Shown one piece after another: positions 25,754 to 33,816 of a stretch of 64,000 nucleotides of DNA. The position numbers and the translations under genes were made by a program. The notes under the pieces are model-generated. The model saw nothing but the letters and a program-made list of their open reading frames with translations. It was not told where the DNA came from and ran no database searches. Source of the stretch: Kineococcus aurantiacus (GTDB taxonomy: Bacteria; Actinomycetota; Actinomycetes; Actinomycetales; Kineococcaceae). The first letter of the stretch is position 1, and each line of letters opens with the position of its first letter. The stretch spans positions 2,666,001-2,730,000 of the forward strand of contig NZ_JACCBB010000001.1 of NCBI RefSeq assembly GCF_013409345.1. The letters are read 5' to 3'.

Positions 25754-25784
25754 CTCCTTCTTTGGACTACGTCAAAAGAAGGAG
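25754..25784 (-). promoter_or_regulatory. 31-bp near-perfect palindrome, candidate Fur-family operator
   Basis: CTCCTTCTTTGGAC - TAC - GTCAAAAGAAGGAG pairs in 13 of 14 positions across a 3-nt centre. It ends 12 bp before the fur-like ATG and overlaps its ribosome-site region, so a bound protein would block the promoter or leader of fur-dps. It is markedly AT-rich for this genome. Operator role is inferred from form and position. Confidence 0.65.
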
Positions 25785-25797
25785 AGCCTTGGTTTCC

Positions 25798-25816
25798 CTA
25801 GGTGAGGCTCACCAGG
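25798..25816. promoter_or_regulatory. DtxR/IdeR-like iron box candidate
   Basis: CTAGGTGAGGCTCACCAGG contains the perfect palindrome GGTGAG-G-CTCACC and matches the IdeR/DmdR consensus TWAGGTWAGSCTWACCTWA at 13 of 19 positions by hand count. It lies about 57-75 bp upstream of the fur-like start. An iron-dependent regulator binding here would tie dps to iron as well as peroxide. Confidence 0.4.
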
Positions 25817-25843
25817 CCGCTTCGGGCGCAACGGGTCCGGACG

Positions 25844-25883
25844 CGCGCAGGGCCCCGGAGCACTCGCTCCGGGGCCCTGCGCG
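25844..25883 (-). terminator. Perfect 18-bp hairpin downstream of the DHA2 exporter gene
   Basis: Arms 25844-25861 (CGCGCAGGGCCCCGGAGC) and 25866-25883 are exactly complementary with loop ACTC. The hairpin starts 13 bp after the exporter stop. It lies between that gene and the divergent fur-dps control region. Confidence 0.75.
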
Positions 25884-25896
25884 GGTGGGTCGGTCG

Positions 25897-28014
25897 TCAG
25901 TTCTGCGCGCCGAGCTCCTCGCGGGCGGCGGCCTCGTCGGCCACGTGCCCCGCACCGGCGTGCCGGCCACCGCGGGGAGCGGCGGCCTCCTCGCCCAGCG
26001 CCGCCTCGATCGAGGCCTCGTCCAGGCCCAGGTCGCGCAGGTTCTCCACCGCCGCGTCGAACTCCGCCTCGCGGCGGGCGGCCTCGGCGGCCAGGTCCTC
26101 CATCGCCTGCTGCGCGGCCTTGGCCTGCTGCACCCCGCTGCGCAGCCGCTCGGCCAGCTCACCGGGGGCCATCGCACCCGGGACCGTCGCGCGGTGCGAG
26201 GTGCCGTTGGAGGTGCCGTTGGAGGTGCCGTTGGAGGTGCCGTTGAGGGTGCCGTCGGAGGTGCCGCGGGACGCGGTGCCGGCGGCGACCGTCGTGCCCG
26301 TCTCCACCGGCGCGCCGGCGGCCTCGGCGGGAGCCGCGGCGGCCTGGACCGCCGAGCGGGCCGCGGTGGGCTCGCCCTCGGCCTGGGCCGGGGCCTGCGG
26401 GGCGCCGCCCTGGGCCGGGCCCCCGGCGCCCTTGAGGGGCAGCGAGGGCAGGAAGAGCATGGTGACGAAACCGGTCACCATGACCAGCGCGGCGACGAGG
26501 TAGATCAGGCTGGTGGAGTCGGTGAAGCCCACCTTGAACGGGTGCGCCAGGACGCGCGGGAGCTGCTGCAGGACCGAGGTGTTGTCGGTCGCCTGGGCCA
26601 GCGTCGCCTGCAGGTCCCCGCCCCAGCTGCGCAGGGCCGCCCCGAACTCGGGGGTCCGGCCGGCCGCGGCGTAGGAGGAGGAGACCTTCTCGCCCAGGGT
26701 GGAGAACAGGATCGACAGGAACACCGCGGTGCCCAGGGTCCCGCCCATCTGCCGGAAGAACGTCACCGAGCTCGTGGCCACGCCGAGCTCGCTGCGCTGG
26801 GCGGCGTTCTGGACGGCCAGGATGACGGGCTGCATGTTGCCGCCCAGGCCCCAGCCCATGATCAGCATGACGATCATCGTCTGCCAGATGGGGGTGTCGG
26901 CGTTGACCCGGGAGAACAGGAACAGCGCGACGACCATCAGGCCGGTGCCGACGACGGGCAGGACCTTGTAGGTGCCGGTGCGGGCGATGAAGCGGCCCGA
27001 GAACATGCTGCCGGACATGATGCCGACGACGACCGGGAGCATCGCCAGACCGCCCTCGGTCGGGCTGAGGTCCTTCACGACCTGCAGGTACTGCGGCAGG
27101 ATCGCGAACACCCCGAACATGCCCATGCCGAGGATGAACGACCCGAGGGACCCGACGACGAAGGTGCGGCCGCGGAACATCCGCAGCGGCAGCAGGGCCT
27201 CGTCGCCGTAGGCGCGCTCGGCCAGGACGAACAGGACCAGCCCGACGGCGCCGACCACGTAGCAGACGACCGACTTGGTGTCGCCCCAGCCCCACTCGCG
27301 GCCCTGCTCGGCGACGATGAGCAGCGGCACGAGGCACGTGACGAGCGTGAGGGCCCCGGGCCAGTCGATCCGGTGGTGGCTGGACCGCTTGGGCAGGTTC
27401 AGGTTCTTCGCCACGACGAGGAGGGCGAACGCGCCGATCGGGACGTTCAGCCAGAAGATCCAGCGCCACCCGGCCAGCCCGGCCAGGGAGTCCAGGCCGG
27501 AGAAGAACCCGCCCGCGACGGGGCCGAGCACGCTGGACGTGCCGAACACCATCATGAAGTAGGCCTGGTACTTGGCGCGCTCGCGCGGCGGCACGATGTC
27601 GCCGATGATCGTCAGGGCCAGCGACATGAGGCCACCGGCGCCCAGGCCCTGCAGGGCGCGGAACCCGGCGAGCTCGTACATCGACGTGGAGATGCCGCAC
27701 AGCGCGGAGCCCACGACGAAGATGAGGATCGCGGCGATGAAGAACTTCCGCCGCCCGTACATGTCGGACAACTTCCCGTACAGCGGCGTGGAGATCGTCG
27801 ACGTGATGAGGAACGCCGTGGTCGCCCAGGCCTGCAGGGAGAAGCCGTCGAGGTCGTCGGCGATGGTGCGGATGGCCGTCGAGACGATGGTCTGGTCCAG
27901 CGCGCCGAGGAACATCCCCAGCAGCAGGCCCGAGAGGATGGCCATGATCTGCCGGTGGGTGAAGACCGGCGCCTCCGGGGTGGCCGGTGACGAACCGGCG
28001 GTCGTGGTGCTCAT
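25897..28014 (-). CDS. DHA2-family MFS drug exporter (14 TM) with long C-terminal extension
   Basis: The 705-residue protein has a 14-helix EmrB/QacA-type core (about 20-530): motif A GKLSDMYGRRK (about 80-90), LDQTIVSTAIRTIADDL (motif D1) at 39-55 and GLGAGGLMSL and SVLGPVAGGFFSG (motif C) further on. It exports drugs or other toxins by proton antiport. A cytoplasmic tail of about 170 residues follows: Ala/Pro-rich sequence, a GTSN tetrapeptide repeat and a charged coiled-coil-like helix (LAERLRSGVQQAKAAQQAMEDL and on). Such a tail is unusual for the family. It overlaps the upstream MarR gene by 4 bp and is probably repressed by it. Confidence 0.92.
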   Translation of the reverse strand: MSTTTAGSSPATPEAPVFTHRQIMAILSGLLLGMFLGALDQTIVSTAIRTIADDLDGFSLQAWATTAFLITSTISTPLYGKLSDMYGRRKFFIAAILIFVVGSALCGISTSMYELAGFRALQGLGAGGLMSLALTIIGDIVPPRERAKYQAYFMMVFGTSSVLGPVAGGFFSGLDSLAGLAGWRWIFWLNVPIGAFALLVVAKNLNLPKRSSHHRIDWPGALTLVTCLVPLLIVAEQGREWGWGDTKSVVCYVVGAVGLVLFVLAERAYGDEALLPLRMFRGRTFVVGSLGSFILGMGMFGVFAILPQYLQVVKDLSPTEGGLAMLPVVVGIMSGSMFSGRFIARTGTYKVLPVVGTGLMVVALFLFSRVNADTPIWQTMIVMLIMGWGLGGNMQPVILAVQNAAQRSELGVATSSVTFFRQMGGTLGTAVFLSILFSTLGEKVSSSYAAAGRTPEFGAALRSWGGDLQATLAQATDNTSVLQQLPRVLAHPFKVGFTDSTSLIYLVAALVMVTGFVTMLFLPSLPLKGAGGPAQGGAPQAPAQAEGEPTAARSAVQAAAAPAEAAGAPVETGTTVAAGTASRGTSDGTLNGTSNGTSNGTSNGTSHRATVPGAMAPGELAERLRSGVQQAKAAQQAMEDLAAEAARREAEFDAAVENLRDLGLDEASIEAALGEEAAAPRGGRHAGAGHVADEAAAREELGAQN
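26198..26269 (-). repeat. 12-bp tandem repeat encoding GTSN units
   Basis: Six consecutive 12-bp units, four of them identical (GAGGTGCCGTTG on the + strand), encode repeated Gly-Thr-Ser-Asn in the tail of the DHA2 exporter. Copy number is likely to vary between strains by slippage without breaking the frame. Confidence 0.9.
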
Positions 28015-28544
28015 GCGATCTCCTGGGGCGAGTGGGCGGTGCGGAGGGTCTCGGTGCGCGCGCGTTCGAGCCCGTCGGCGAAGCGCGACAGCAGGCCCGT
28101 GAAGGCGTCGAGCTCGTCGTCGTCGAAGCCCTCGACGGCGCGGGCCAGGTGCTCGTGCCGCCGCTGCTTCATGGCGGCGACGACGGCGTGACCGGCCTCG
28201 GTGACGGCGAGCAGGCTCGCGCGCCCGTCGTCGGGGTCGGGCAGCTTGCGCAGCAGGTCCTGCTTGACCAGCTCGCCGGTCTGCCGGCTCGTCGTGGAGG
28301 GGTCGGTCCCTAGGCGCTCGGCCAGGGCGCCGACCCGCAGGGGGCCGGCGTCGGCGAGCACGTAGAGGACGACGTGCATGGCGCGCTCGACGTCGGTCTG
28401 GCCGCGGGCGACCTGCGCCTTGAGCGAGTGCAGGGCGCGCAGCTGGCGGTTGACCTGGTCGGCCACGGCGGCGACGCGGCGCTCGTGCTCGGTGCCGCCG
28501 GAGCGGGGGACCTCGTGCGCGGGGCGGTCGACCGTGCTGGTCAC
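28011..28544 (-). CDS. MarR family transcriptional regulator
   Basis: This 177-residue winged-helix repressor has PLRVGALAERLGTDPSTTSRQTGELVKQDLL as its DNA-recognition region and DPDDGRASLLAVTEAGHAVV as the beta wing, with dimerisation helices at both ends. It precedes and overlaps the DHA2 exporter (ATGA), the usual MarR/efflux arrangement, so it probably represses that pump and itself until a ligand binds. Start is uncertain: GTG 28544 (VTSTVDRPA) is used; GTG 28604 would add 20 Pro-rich residues. Confidence 0.88.
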   Translation of the reverse strand: MTSTVDRPAHEVPRSGGTEHERRVAAVADQVNRQLRALHSLKAQVARGQTDVERAMHVVLYVLADAGPLRVGALAERLGTDPSTTSRQTGELVKQDLLRKLPDPDDGRASLLAVTEAGHAVVAAMKQRRHEHLARAVEGFDDDELDAFTGLLSRFADGLERARTETLRTAHSPQEIA

Positions 28545-28923
28545 GGCCGGGCCGCCGGGACGGGGCGGGGGTGGGGTGGGCGGTGCGTCATGCGGGTGCT
28601 CCACGGGTCGTTCCGGTGTGCTGGCGCGCGGGGTCCCGGTTGCGGGGTGTCGCGAGGTGCGTCGCGAGGTGTAACGGCGTGCGGGGGCCCGGCGAAGTAC
28701 CTCCCGGGACGTCGGCCCGGTCGGTCGGATCCTTGACTGCTACATGCAACGAACATGGACAAGTTACCAGCCGCAAGCACGTATCGGGGGGTACAGCGTG
28801 GCGATCGATCGGGTACGGAGGCGGCACCGGCCCGTCTCCCTGTGCGACGCGTCGTGGGCTGCGCCGTCCGGGGGACCCTGCGCTACCGTGGTTGGTAACT
28901 CAACGTATCTGGAGAGTCACGCA
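28545..28923. other. Divergent intergenic region (379 bp) with a candidate MarR operator
   Basis: No convincing gene is seen here, although a frame extends leftward from the ATPase gene. The stretch 28733-28790 is AT-richer than its surroundings. Bases 28733-28749 (TTGACTGCTACATGCAA) form an imperfect palindrome of the TTG...TG...CA...CAA kind that MarR proteins often bind. It should hold the promoters of the marR/exporter operon and of the ATPase gene. Confidence 0.45.
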
Positions 28924-29346
28924 GTGTCGTTCAGCGAGTGGTCCGCCGAGACGACGCTGGCGCCTGTCCCGATGTCCTCCCGCACCGCCCGGCACTTCGT
29001 CGCCGACTGGTGCATCACCCAGGGCATCATCGGCGACCCCGTCGACACCCTCCTGCTCCTCACCGCCGAGGTCGTCACCAACGCCGTCCTGCACGGCCGC
29101 AGCGAGGTCTCGCTGCGCCTGGGCCGCGTCGGCCCCCGCGTCCGCGTCGGCGTCGGCGACGAGAACACCCGGCTGCCCCTGCGGCGCGAGACCGACCCCG
29201 ACGCCCTCAACGGGCGCGGCATGGCCCTCGTCGAAGCCCTCGCCGACGCCCACGGCGTCGAGGTCGGCGACCTCGGCAAGACCGTCTGGTTCGACGTCAC
29301 CACCAGCTCCAGCCCCGTGCGCCCCACCGCCCGCGTCAGCGCCTGA
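28924..29346 (+). CDS. ATP-binding anti-sigma-factor-like protein (HATPase_c, RsbW type)
   Basis: This 140-residue GHKL ATPase domain protein has an N box LLTAEVVTNAVLHG (about 43-56), a G1 box VGVGDENTRLP and a G2 box GRGMALVEALADAHGVE. Single-domain proteins of this type act as anti-sigma kinases (RsbW/SpoIIAB) or orphan regulators, which are very numerous in Streptomyces-like bacteria. No anti-anti-sigma or sigma gene is adjacent. GTG 28924 is chosen because GGAGAG lies 8 nt upstream and residues before it are not family-like. Confidence 0.85.
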   Translation: MSFSEWSAETTLAPVPMSSRTARHFVADWCITQGIIGDPVDTLLLLTAEVVTNAVLHGRSEVSLRLGRVGPRVRVGVGDENTRLPLRRETDPDALNGRGMALVEALADAHGVEVGDLGKTVWFDVTTSSSPVRPTARVSA

Positions 29347-29380
29347 CCCCGCCCCCGACCGGGGTCCCCGGCGGGCGACC

Positions 29381-29386
29381 TACCCT
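29381..29386 (+). promoter_or_regulatory. -10 hexamer TACCCT of a probable leaderless promoter
   Basis: TACCCT lies 6 nt before GTG 29393 of the CopD-CtaG fusion gene, with no ribosome site between. It has the same spacing as the hexamers before the TetR and histidine kinase genes in this window. Confidence 0.5.
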
Positions 29387-29392
29387 TGACCC

Positions 29393-31420
29393 GTGGCCGC
29401 ACCCTCCCGCCCGGCCCGCAGCGCACCCGGACCGACGACCCCGCCCACGGGCGTCCTGCTGACCTCCTCGGCCGTCCTCCTCGCCGCGCTCGCGGTCCTG
29501 CTCACCGCCCTCGCCCTCGCCGGCGGGCTCGTCCCCCCCGCCATCGGCGACCCCGGACGGCTCGTCCGCTACGGCCTGCCCGTCGCCCGGACGGTCCACG
29601 ACCTGTCCGCGGCCCTGGCCGTCGGCGGCAGCGCGGTCGCCACCGCCCTCCTGCCGCACCCCAGCCCCGCCTGGACCCGCGCGGTCCGGGTGGCCGGGGT
29701 CGCGGCCGGGGCGTGGGCCGTCTCGGCGCTGCTCGTGCTGGTCCTGACGGCCATGGACGTCATCGGCGCCGCCCCCGGCTCACCCGACTTCGGCGCCCAG
29801 TTCGCCCAGTTCGCCCAGTCCATCGACCTCGGCCGCGCGCTGCTCGTCACGACGGTGCTGGCCGCCGTCGTCGCCACCGTCGCCGCCGCGGCCACCACCC
29901 CGACCGGCGCGGCGTGGGCCCTGGCCCTCGCCGTCCTGGCGCTGATGCCCCTGTCGCTGTCCGGGCACGCCTCGGGCTCGGCCTCCCACGAGACGGCCGT
30001 CAGCTCCCTGGCCGTGCACCTCGTCGGCGTCACCGCCTGGCTCGGCGGGCTGGCCGCCGTCCTGCTCGTCGCCCCGCTGACCGGGCGCTCGCCGGGGTCG
30101 GCCAAGGGGCAGCGGCCCGTGGACCTGCCCGTCCTCGCCGCGCGCTACTCCACGCTCGCCCTGTGGTGCTTCGCCGCCGTCGCGCTGTCCGGGGTGCTCA
30201 ACGCCTCGGTCCGGCTCGGCGGCTGGTCCGGCCTGGCCTCGGCCTACGGCGCGCTCGTCGTGGGCAAGGTCGTCGCCCTCGTGGCCCTCGGCGCGTTCGG
30301 CGTCTGGCACCGGCGGCGGACCGTCCCGCTGCTGGCCTCCCGCCCCCGCGCCTTCCTGCGCGTCGCCGCCGTCGAGCTCGTCCTCATGGGCGCGGCGACC
30401 GGCCTGGGCGTGGCGCTCAGTCGCAGCCCCACGCCCGTGCCCGACGACAACCCCGACGCCAGCCGCGCCGAGTCGCTGCTCGGCGAGCCGCTGCCGCCGA
30501 CGCTGACCGTGGGCCGCTGGTTCACCGAGCTCAGCCCCGACCTGCTGTGGATCGGCGTGGCGGGGATCGCGCTGGTCGCCTACCTGCTCGGGGTCCGCCG
30601 GCTGCGGGCCCGGGGCGACTCCTGGCCCGTGGGCCGCACGGTCTGGTGGGTCCTGGGCTGCCTGCTGCTGCTGTTCGTCACCAGCGGCGGCCCCGCCGCG
30701 TACGGCCGCCTCACCTTCAGCATGCACATGCTCCAGCACATGCTGCTGACCATGGCGATCCCGCCGATGCTCGTGCTCGGGGCCCCCGTCACGCTCGCGC
30801 TGCGGACCCTGCCGGCCCGCCGGGACCACTCCCGCGGCCTGCGCGAGTGGCTGCTCGAGGTCGTGCACTCCCGCTACCTCGGCGTCGTCGGCCACCCCCT
30901 CGTGGCCGCCGTGCTCTTCGCCGGCTCCCTCATCGTCTTCTACTACTCGCCGCTGTTCGAGCTCGCGCTGCGCACCCACGTGGGGCACGAGCTGATGATG
31001 GTCCACTTCCTGGGCACGGGGTACCTGTTCTCCTCCGCCCTCATCGGCGTCGACCCCGGCGGCCACCGCCCCGCCTACCCGATGCGGCTCATCCTGCTGC
31101 TGGCCACGATGGCCTTCCACGCGTTCTTCGGCGTCGCGCTCATGCAGGGCACCCGGCTGCTCGCCGCCGACTGGTTCGCGGTCTTCACCCCGGCCTCGCA
31201 GCTCCTGGCGAACCAGCAGGAGGGCGGCGACATCGCCTGGGGGATCGGTGAGGTCCCCACCCTCGTCCTCGTCCTGGGGGTCGCCATCGGCTGGGCGCGC
31301 TCGGACGACCGGGAGAACCGCCGCCGCGACCGCAAGGCCGCGCGCGACGGCGACGCCGACCTCGCCGAGTACAACGCCATGCTGCAGCGGCTGGCCGACC
31401 GGGAGGGCCCCCGTCCCTGA
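29393..31420 (+). CDS. CopD-CtaG fusion: copper resistance D domain and cytochrome c oxidase assembly domain
   Basis: The 675-residue polytopic membrane protein has two halves. Residues 20-360 are a CopD-like copper-import/resistance domain with about nine helices and HASGSASHETAVSSLAVHLVGVTAWLGGL as its conserved His segment. Residues 380-640 are a caa3-type CtaG domain with FSMHMLQHMLLTMAIPP, HVGHELMMVHFLGTGYLF and AFHAFFGVALM, whose His/Met residues probably bind copper. The fusion is well known in actinobacteria and likely moves copper to the CuB site of cytochrome oxidase. It ends with a charged cytoplasmic tail. Copper ligands are inferred. Confidence 0.9.
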   Translation: MAAPSRPARSAPGPTTPPTGVLLTSSAVLLAALAVLLTALALAGGLVPPAIGDPGRLVRYGLPVARTVHDLSAALAVGGSAVATALLPHPSPAWTRAVRVAGVAAGAWAVSALLVLVLTAMDVIGAAPGSPDFGAQFAQFAQSIDLGRALLVTTVLAAVVATVAAAATTPTGAAWALALAVLALMPLSLSGHASGSASHETAVSSLAVHLVGVTAWLGGLAAVLLVAPLTGRSPGSAKGQRPVDLPVLAARYSTLALWCFAAVALSGVLNASVRLGGWSGLASAYGALVVGKVVALVALGAFGVWHRRRTVPLLASRPRAFLRVAAVELVLMGAATGLGVALSRSPTPVPDDNPDASRAESLLGEPLPPTLTVGRWFTELSPDLLWIGVAGIALVAYLLGVRRLRARGDSWPVGRTVWWVLGCLLLLFVTSGGPAAYGRLTFSMHMLQHMLLTMAIPPMLVLGAPVTLALRTLPARRDHSRGLREWLLEVVHSRYLGVVGHPLVAAVLFAGSLIVFYYSPLFELALRTHVGHELMMVHFLGTGYLFSSALIGVDPGGHRPAYPMRLILLLATMAFHAFFGVALMQGTRLLAADWFAVFTPASQLLANQQEGGDIAWGIGEVPTLVLVLGVAIGWARSDDRENRRRDRKAARDGDADLAEYNAMLQRLADREGPRP

Positions 31421-31441
31421 GGGCCCCCGGCCGGGCCGGGC

Positions 31442-31843
31442 TCAGGCGAGCTGGACCTCCAGGGTGCTCGCGTCGAGGGTCTTGGTGAACGGGCAGATGG
31501 ACAGCGCCTGCTCCAGCACCGACGAGGCGTCCCCGCCGGCGTCCGGCAGCGTCACGCTCAGCGCGTACCGGGCGGTGTAGCCGGGCCCGTCCGCGCTGCT
31601 GAGGGTGACCCGCGACTCCACCGCGGCGCCCTGCGTGCTGCCGCCCGCGCTGGTCGCGGCGATCCGCAGCGACTCCAGCAGGCACGAGCCGAGGGCGGCC
31701 GCCATGAGCTGCTCGGGGTTGGTGGCTGCCCCCGCCCCCTGCAGCTCGCGGGGTTCGTGCACGTCGAGGGTGAGGGCTCCGTCGTCCGAGCTCACCGAGC
31801 CCTCGCGGGCGGTGACGGTCCCGGTGTACAGGTCGTTGGCCAT
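31442..31843 (-). CDS. OsmC family peroxiredoxin-like protein
   Basis: This 133-residue protein has both redox cysteines of the OsmC/Ohr fold: Cys54 in AALGSCLLESLRI and Cys117 in SICPFTKT. It should reduce organic hydroperoxides using a dithiol partner. TNPEQLMAAALGSC is a family hallmark. ATG 31843 is preferred to GTG 31849 because a TAGCGT hexamer lies 7 nt upstream of the ATG, as for leaderless genes. No OhrR regulator is adjacent. It converges on the CopD-CtaG gene across 21 bp. Confidence 0.9.
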   Translation of the reverse strand: MANDLYTGTVTAREGSVSSDDGALTLDVHEPRELQGAGAATNPEQLMAAALGSCLLESLRIAATSAGGSTQGAAVESRVTLSSADGPGYTARYALSVTLPDAGGDASSVLEQALSICPFTKTLDASTLEVQLA

Positions 31844-31850
31844 GGCCACG

Positions 31851-31856
31851 ACGCTA
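31851..31856 (-). promoter_or_regulatory. -10 hexamer TAGCGT of a probable leaderless promoter
   Basis: On the reverse strand TAGCGT ends 7 nt before ATG 31843 of the OsmC-family gene, with no ribosome site between. This supports the ATG over the upstream in-frame GTG as the true start. Confidence 0.5.
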
Positions 31857-31984
31857 GGCAGTGCCGGCCCGGTCCGCGCGTCGACTGCGGCGCGGCCCCC
31901 GCCGCGACCCCGGGGTGATCGGCGTCACGGCCCTGTCCGATGATGGGGGCTCGCCTGCCCCCGCATGGAGAGGACCGCGCGCTC

Positions 31985-33382
31985 ATGGCCGAGCCGACCG
32001 ACCGCCCCGCGAGCCGTGAGCCCATCGACTTCACCGTCGAGACGCTGGGCCCCTGCACCGTCGACTCCCCGCTGGCGCCGCGGCTGCAGGCCCGGCGCAC
32101 GACCCAGCACTACATCGAGGAGACCGACCGCGTCCTGTTCGACGACACCCTCTCGAAGGTGTCCCGGCGCGAGGGCGACCTGGAGGACCTGCCGAGCCTG
32201 GAGCCCACCGGCCCGCGCAAGAAGATCTTCTTCGACCCCTCCAAGACGCGCGTCGGGATCGTCACGTGCGGCGGGCTGTGCCCGGGCATCAACAACGTCA
32301 TCCGGGGCCTGGTCTCGGAACTGACCACCCACTACGGCGTGCGGCGCATCTACGGGTTCAAGAACGGCTACCAGGGTTTCGTGCCGCGCTACGGCCACGA
32401 CGTCGTCGACCTCACGCCCGAGTCGGTCAGCGGCATCGACGGCGAGGGCGGCACCATCCTGGGCACCTCGCGCGGCCAGCAGGACGCCGCCGAGGTCGTC
32501 GACTGCCTGGAGCGGATGGGCATCTCCGTCCTGTTCGTCATCGGCGGCGACGGCACCATGCGCGGGGCGCAGAAGATCTCCGCCGAGATCAAGGCGCGCG
32601 ACCTGAAGATCGCCGTGGTCGGCATCCCGAAGACCATCGACAACGACATCCCGTTCATCGACCAGAGCTTCGGCTTCCAGTCGGCGTTCAGCGAGGCCTC
32701 CCGCTCCATCCGGTCGGCCAAGGTCGAGGCGCGGACGGCGCCCAACGGGGTGAGCATCGTCAAGCTCATGGGGCGGCACTCCGGGTTCATCGCCTGCTAC
32801 GCCGCCCTCGCCCAGAACGACGCCGACTTCGTCCTCATCCCCGAGGTGCCCTTCACCCTCGACGGGCCGGGGGGTTTCCTGCAGCGGCTGCGGGAGAAGG
32901 TCGCGACCCAGGGGCACGCGCTGGTCGTGGCCGCCGAGGGGGCCGGGCAGGAGCTGTTCGACCCCGCCGACGCGGCCGCCTCGCTCAAGGACGCCTCGGG
33001 CAACAAGCGGCTGCAGGACGTCGGTCGCCTGCTGCGGCAGGCGATCACGGACGACTTCGCCGCGCACGACCTCGAGCTCAACATGCGCTACATCGACCCC
33101 AGCTACGTCATCCGCAGCGTCCCGGCGAACCCGTACGACGCGGTGTACTGCATCCGGTTGGCGCACGCGGCCGTCCACGCGGCCATGGCCGGGCGGACCA
33201 ACATGGTCGTGGGGCGCTGGCGCCGCCGGTTCGTGCACATCCCGATCGCCCTGGCCGTCTCGGACCGCAACCAGGTCGACCCGCACGGGGACCTGTGGTG
33301 GTCGGTGCTGGAGGCGACGGGGCAGCCGTGGTCGTTCGGCGACTTCGCGGCCGAGCAGGTCACGGCGTTCGGGGGGCAGTGA
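31985..33382 (+). CDS. ATP-dependent 6-phosphofructokinase (group III type)
   Basis: This 465-residue enzyme phosphorylates fructose 6-phosphate in glycolysis. TCGGLCPGINNVIRGLV (94-110) starts the catalytic domain, GGDGT (187-191) is the phosphoryl-donor site, with Gly rather than Asp at the position that favours ATP over pyrophosphate, and PKTIDND (215-221) and LMGRHSGFIA (near 265) bind the sugar phosphate. The N-terminal extension of about 80 residues is typical of the longer TP0108/plant-like group. ATG 31985 follows GGAGAGGA at good spacing. It stands alone and is followed by a strong terminator. Confidence 0.93.
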   Translation: MAEPTDRPASREPIDFTVETLGPCTVDSPLAPRLQARRTTQHYIEETDRVLFDDTLSKVSRREGDLEDLPSLEPTGPRKKIFFDPSKTRVGIVTCGGLCPGINNVIRGLVSELTTHYGVRRIYGFKNGYQGFVPRYGHDVVDLTPESVSGIDGEGGTILGTSRGQQDAAEVVDCLERMGISVLFVIGGDGTMRGAQKISAEIKARDLKIAVVGIPKTIDNDIPFIDQSFGFQSAFSEASRSIRSAKVEARTAPNGVSIVKLMGRHSGFIACYAALAQNDADFVLIPEVPFTLDGPGGFLQRLREKVATQGHALVVAAEGAGQELFDPADAAASLKDASGNKRLQDVGRLLRQAITDDFAAHDLELNMRYIDPSYVIRSVPANPYDAVYCIRLAHAAVHAAMAGRTNMVVGRWRRRFVHIPIALAVSDRNQVDPHGDLWWSVLEATGQPWSFGDFAAEQVTAFGGQ

Positions 33383-33428
33383 CCCCGCCCGGGCGAGGGG
33401 CCCGCTCCTGACGTCCGGTCCGCGCTGA

Positions 33429-33467
33429 ACGGGTCCCGGGCGGCCGTCGTGCCGCCCCGGGACCCGT
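33429..33467 (+). terminator. Hairpin downstream of phosphofructokinase
   Basis: Arms 33429-33444 (ACGGGTCCCGGGCGGC) and 33451-33467 pair fully except for one bulged base, with loop CGTCGT, 47 bp after the stop. It probably ends the phosphofructokinase transcript. The remaining 33383-33508 sequence shows no gene. Confidence 0.65.
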
Positions 33468-33508
33468 CCGTGCGCGTGGAGGTCGTACCGGTCGATCGTC
33501 CTCCTCCC

Positions 33509-33805
33509 TCACCGGCGTCCGCCGGGGTGCTCGTGGGGTGCCTTCAGAGTCGTGCGCCGGGACCGGCCGGGGCCCCGCCCCCGCGGAGGGGCCCGCTCCC
33601 GGCCGGTCGGTCGTCGGTCGGTGTCCTGGTCGGCGGCGGTTCCCCCGGCGGGGGCCGGACGCGGCCCGGGTGGGGGAGGGGCGAGCGCCGTGCCCACGTC
33701 GAGCAGTCCGGACACGATCGCCCAGAACTCCGCCTCGGTCTCGTCCGGGACCTCCCCGGGGGGTTCGTCCGGTCGTCGACCCGGCTCCTGGAGCAGGAGT
33801 TCCAC
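33509..33805 (-). CDS. Possible small hypothetical protein downstream of hsp20
   Basis: An open frame of 98 residues starts at GTG 33805, 11 bp after the Hsp20 stop on the same strand. The first half (LLQEPGRRPDEPP, then DETEAEFWAIVSGLLDVGTALA) looks protein-like and amphipathic; the second half is Pro/Arg-rich low complexity. By hand count about 84% of codons end in G or C, lower than in secure genes here, and the ribosome site is weak. It matches no family known to me and may be spurious. Confidence 0.3.
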   Translation of the reverse strand: MELLLQEPGRRPDEPPGEVPDETEAEFWAIVSGLLDVGTALAPPPPGPRPAPAGGTAADQDTDRRPTGRERAPPRGRGPGRSRRTTLKAPHEHPGGRR

Positions 33806-33816
33806 TCCGGCCGCCG

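Noticed and set aside
26198-26269. 12-bp tandem array as a CRISPR
   Set aside because: Units are contiguous with no spacers and are translated in frame inside the exporter gene.
25762-27990. Very long reading frame opposite the DHA2 exporter
   Set aside because: It lies wholly antisense to a secure membrane transporter, is rich in Gly, Arg, His and Asp without domain character, and arises because stop codons are rare on the antisense of GC-rich genes.
28744-28923. Longer start for the anti-sigma-like ATPase
   Set aside because: The added 60 residues carry no domain, run through AT-rich promoter-like sequence, and the GTG at 28924 has a proper ribosome site.
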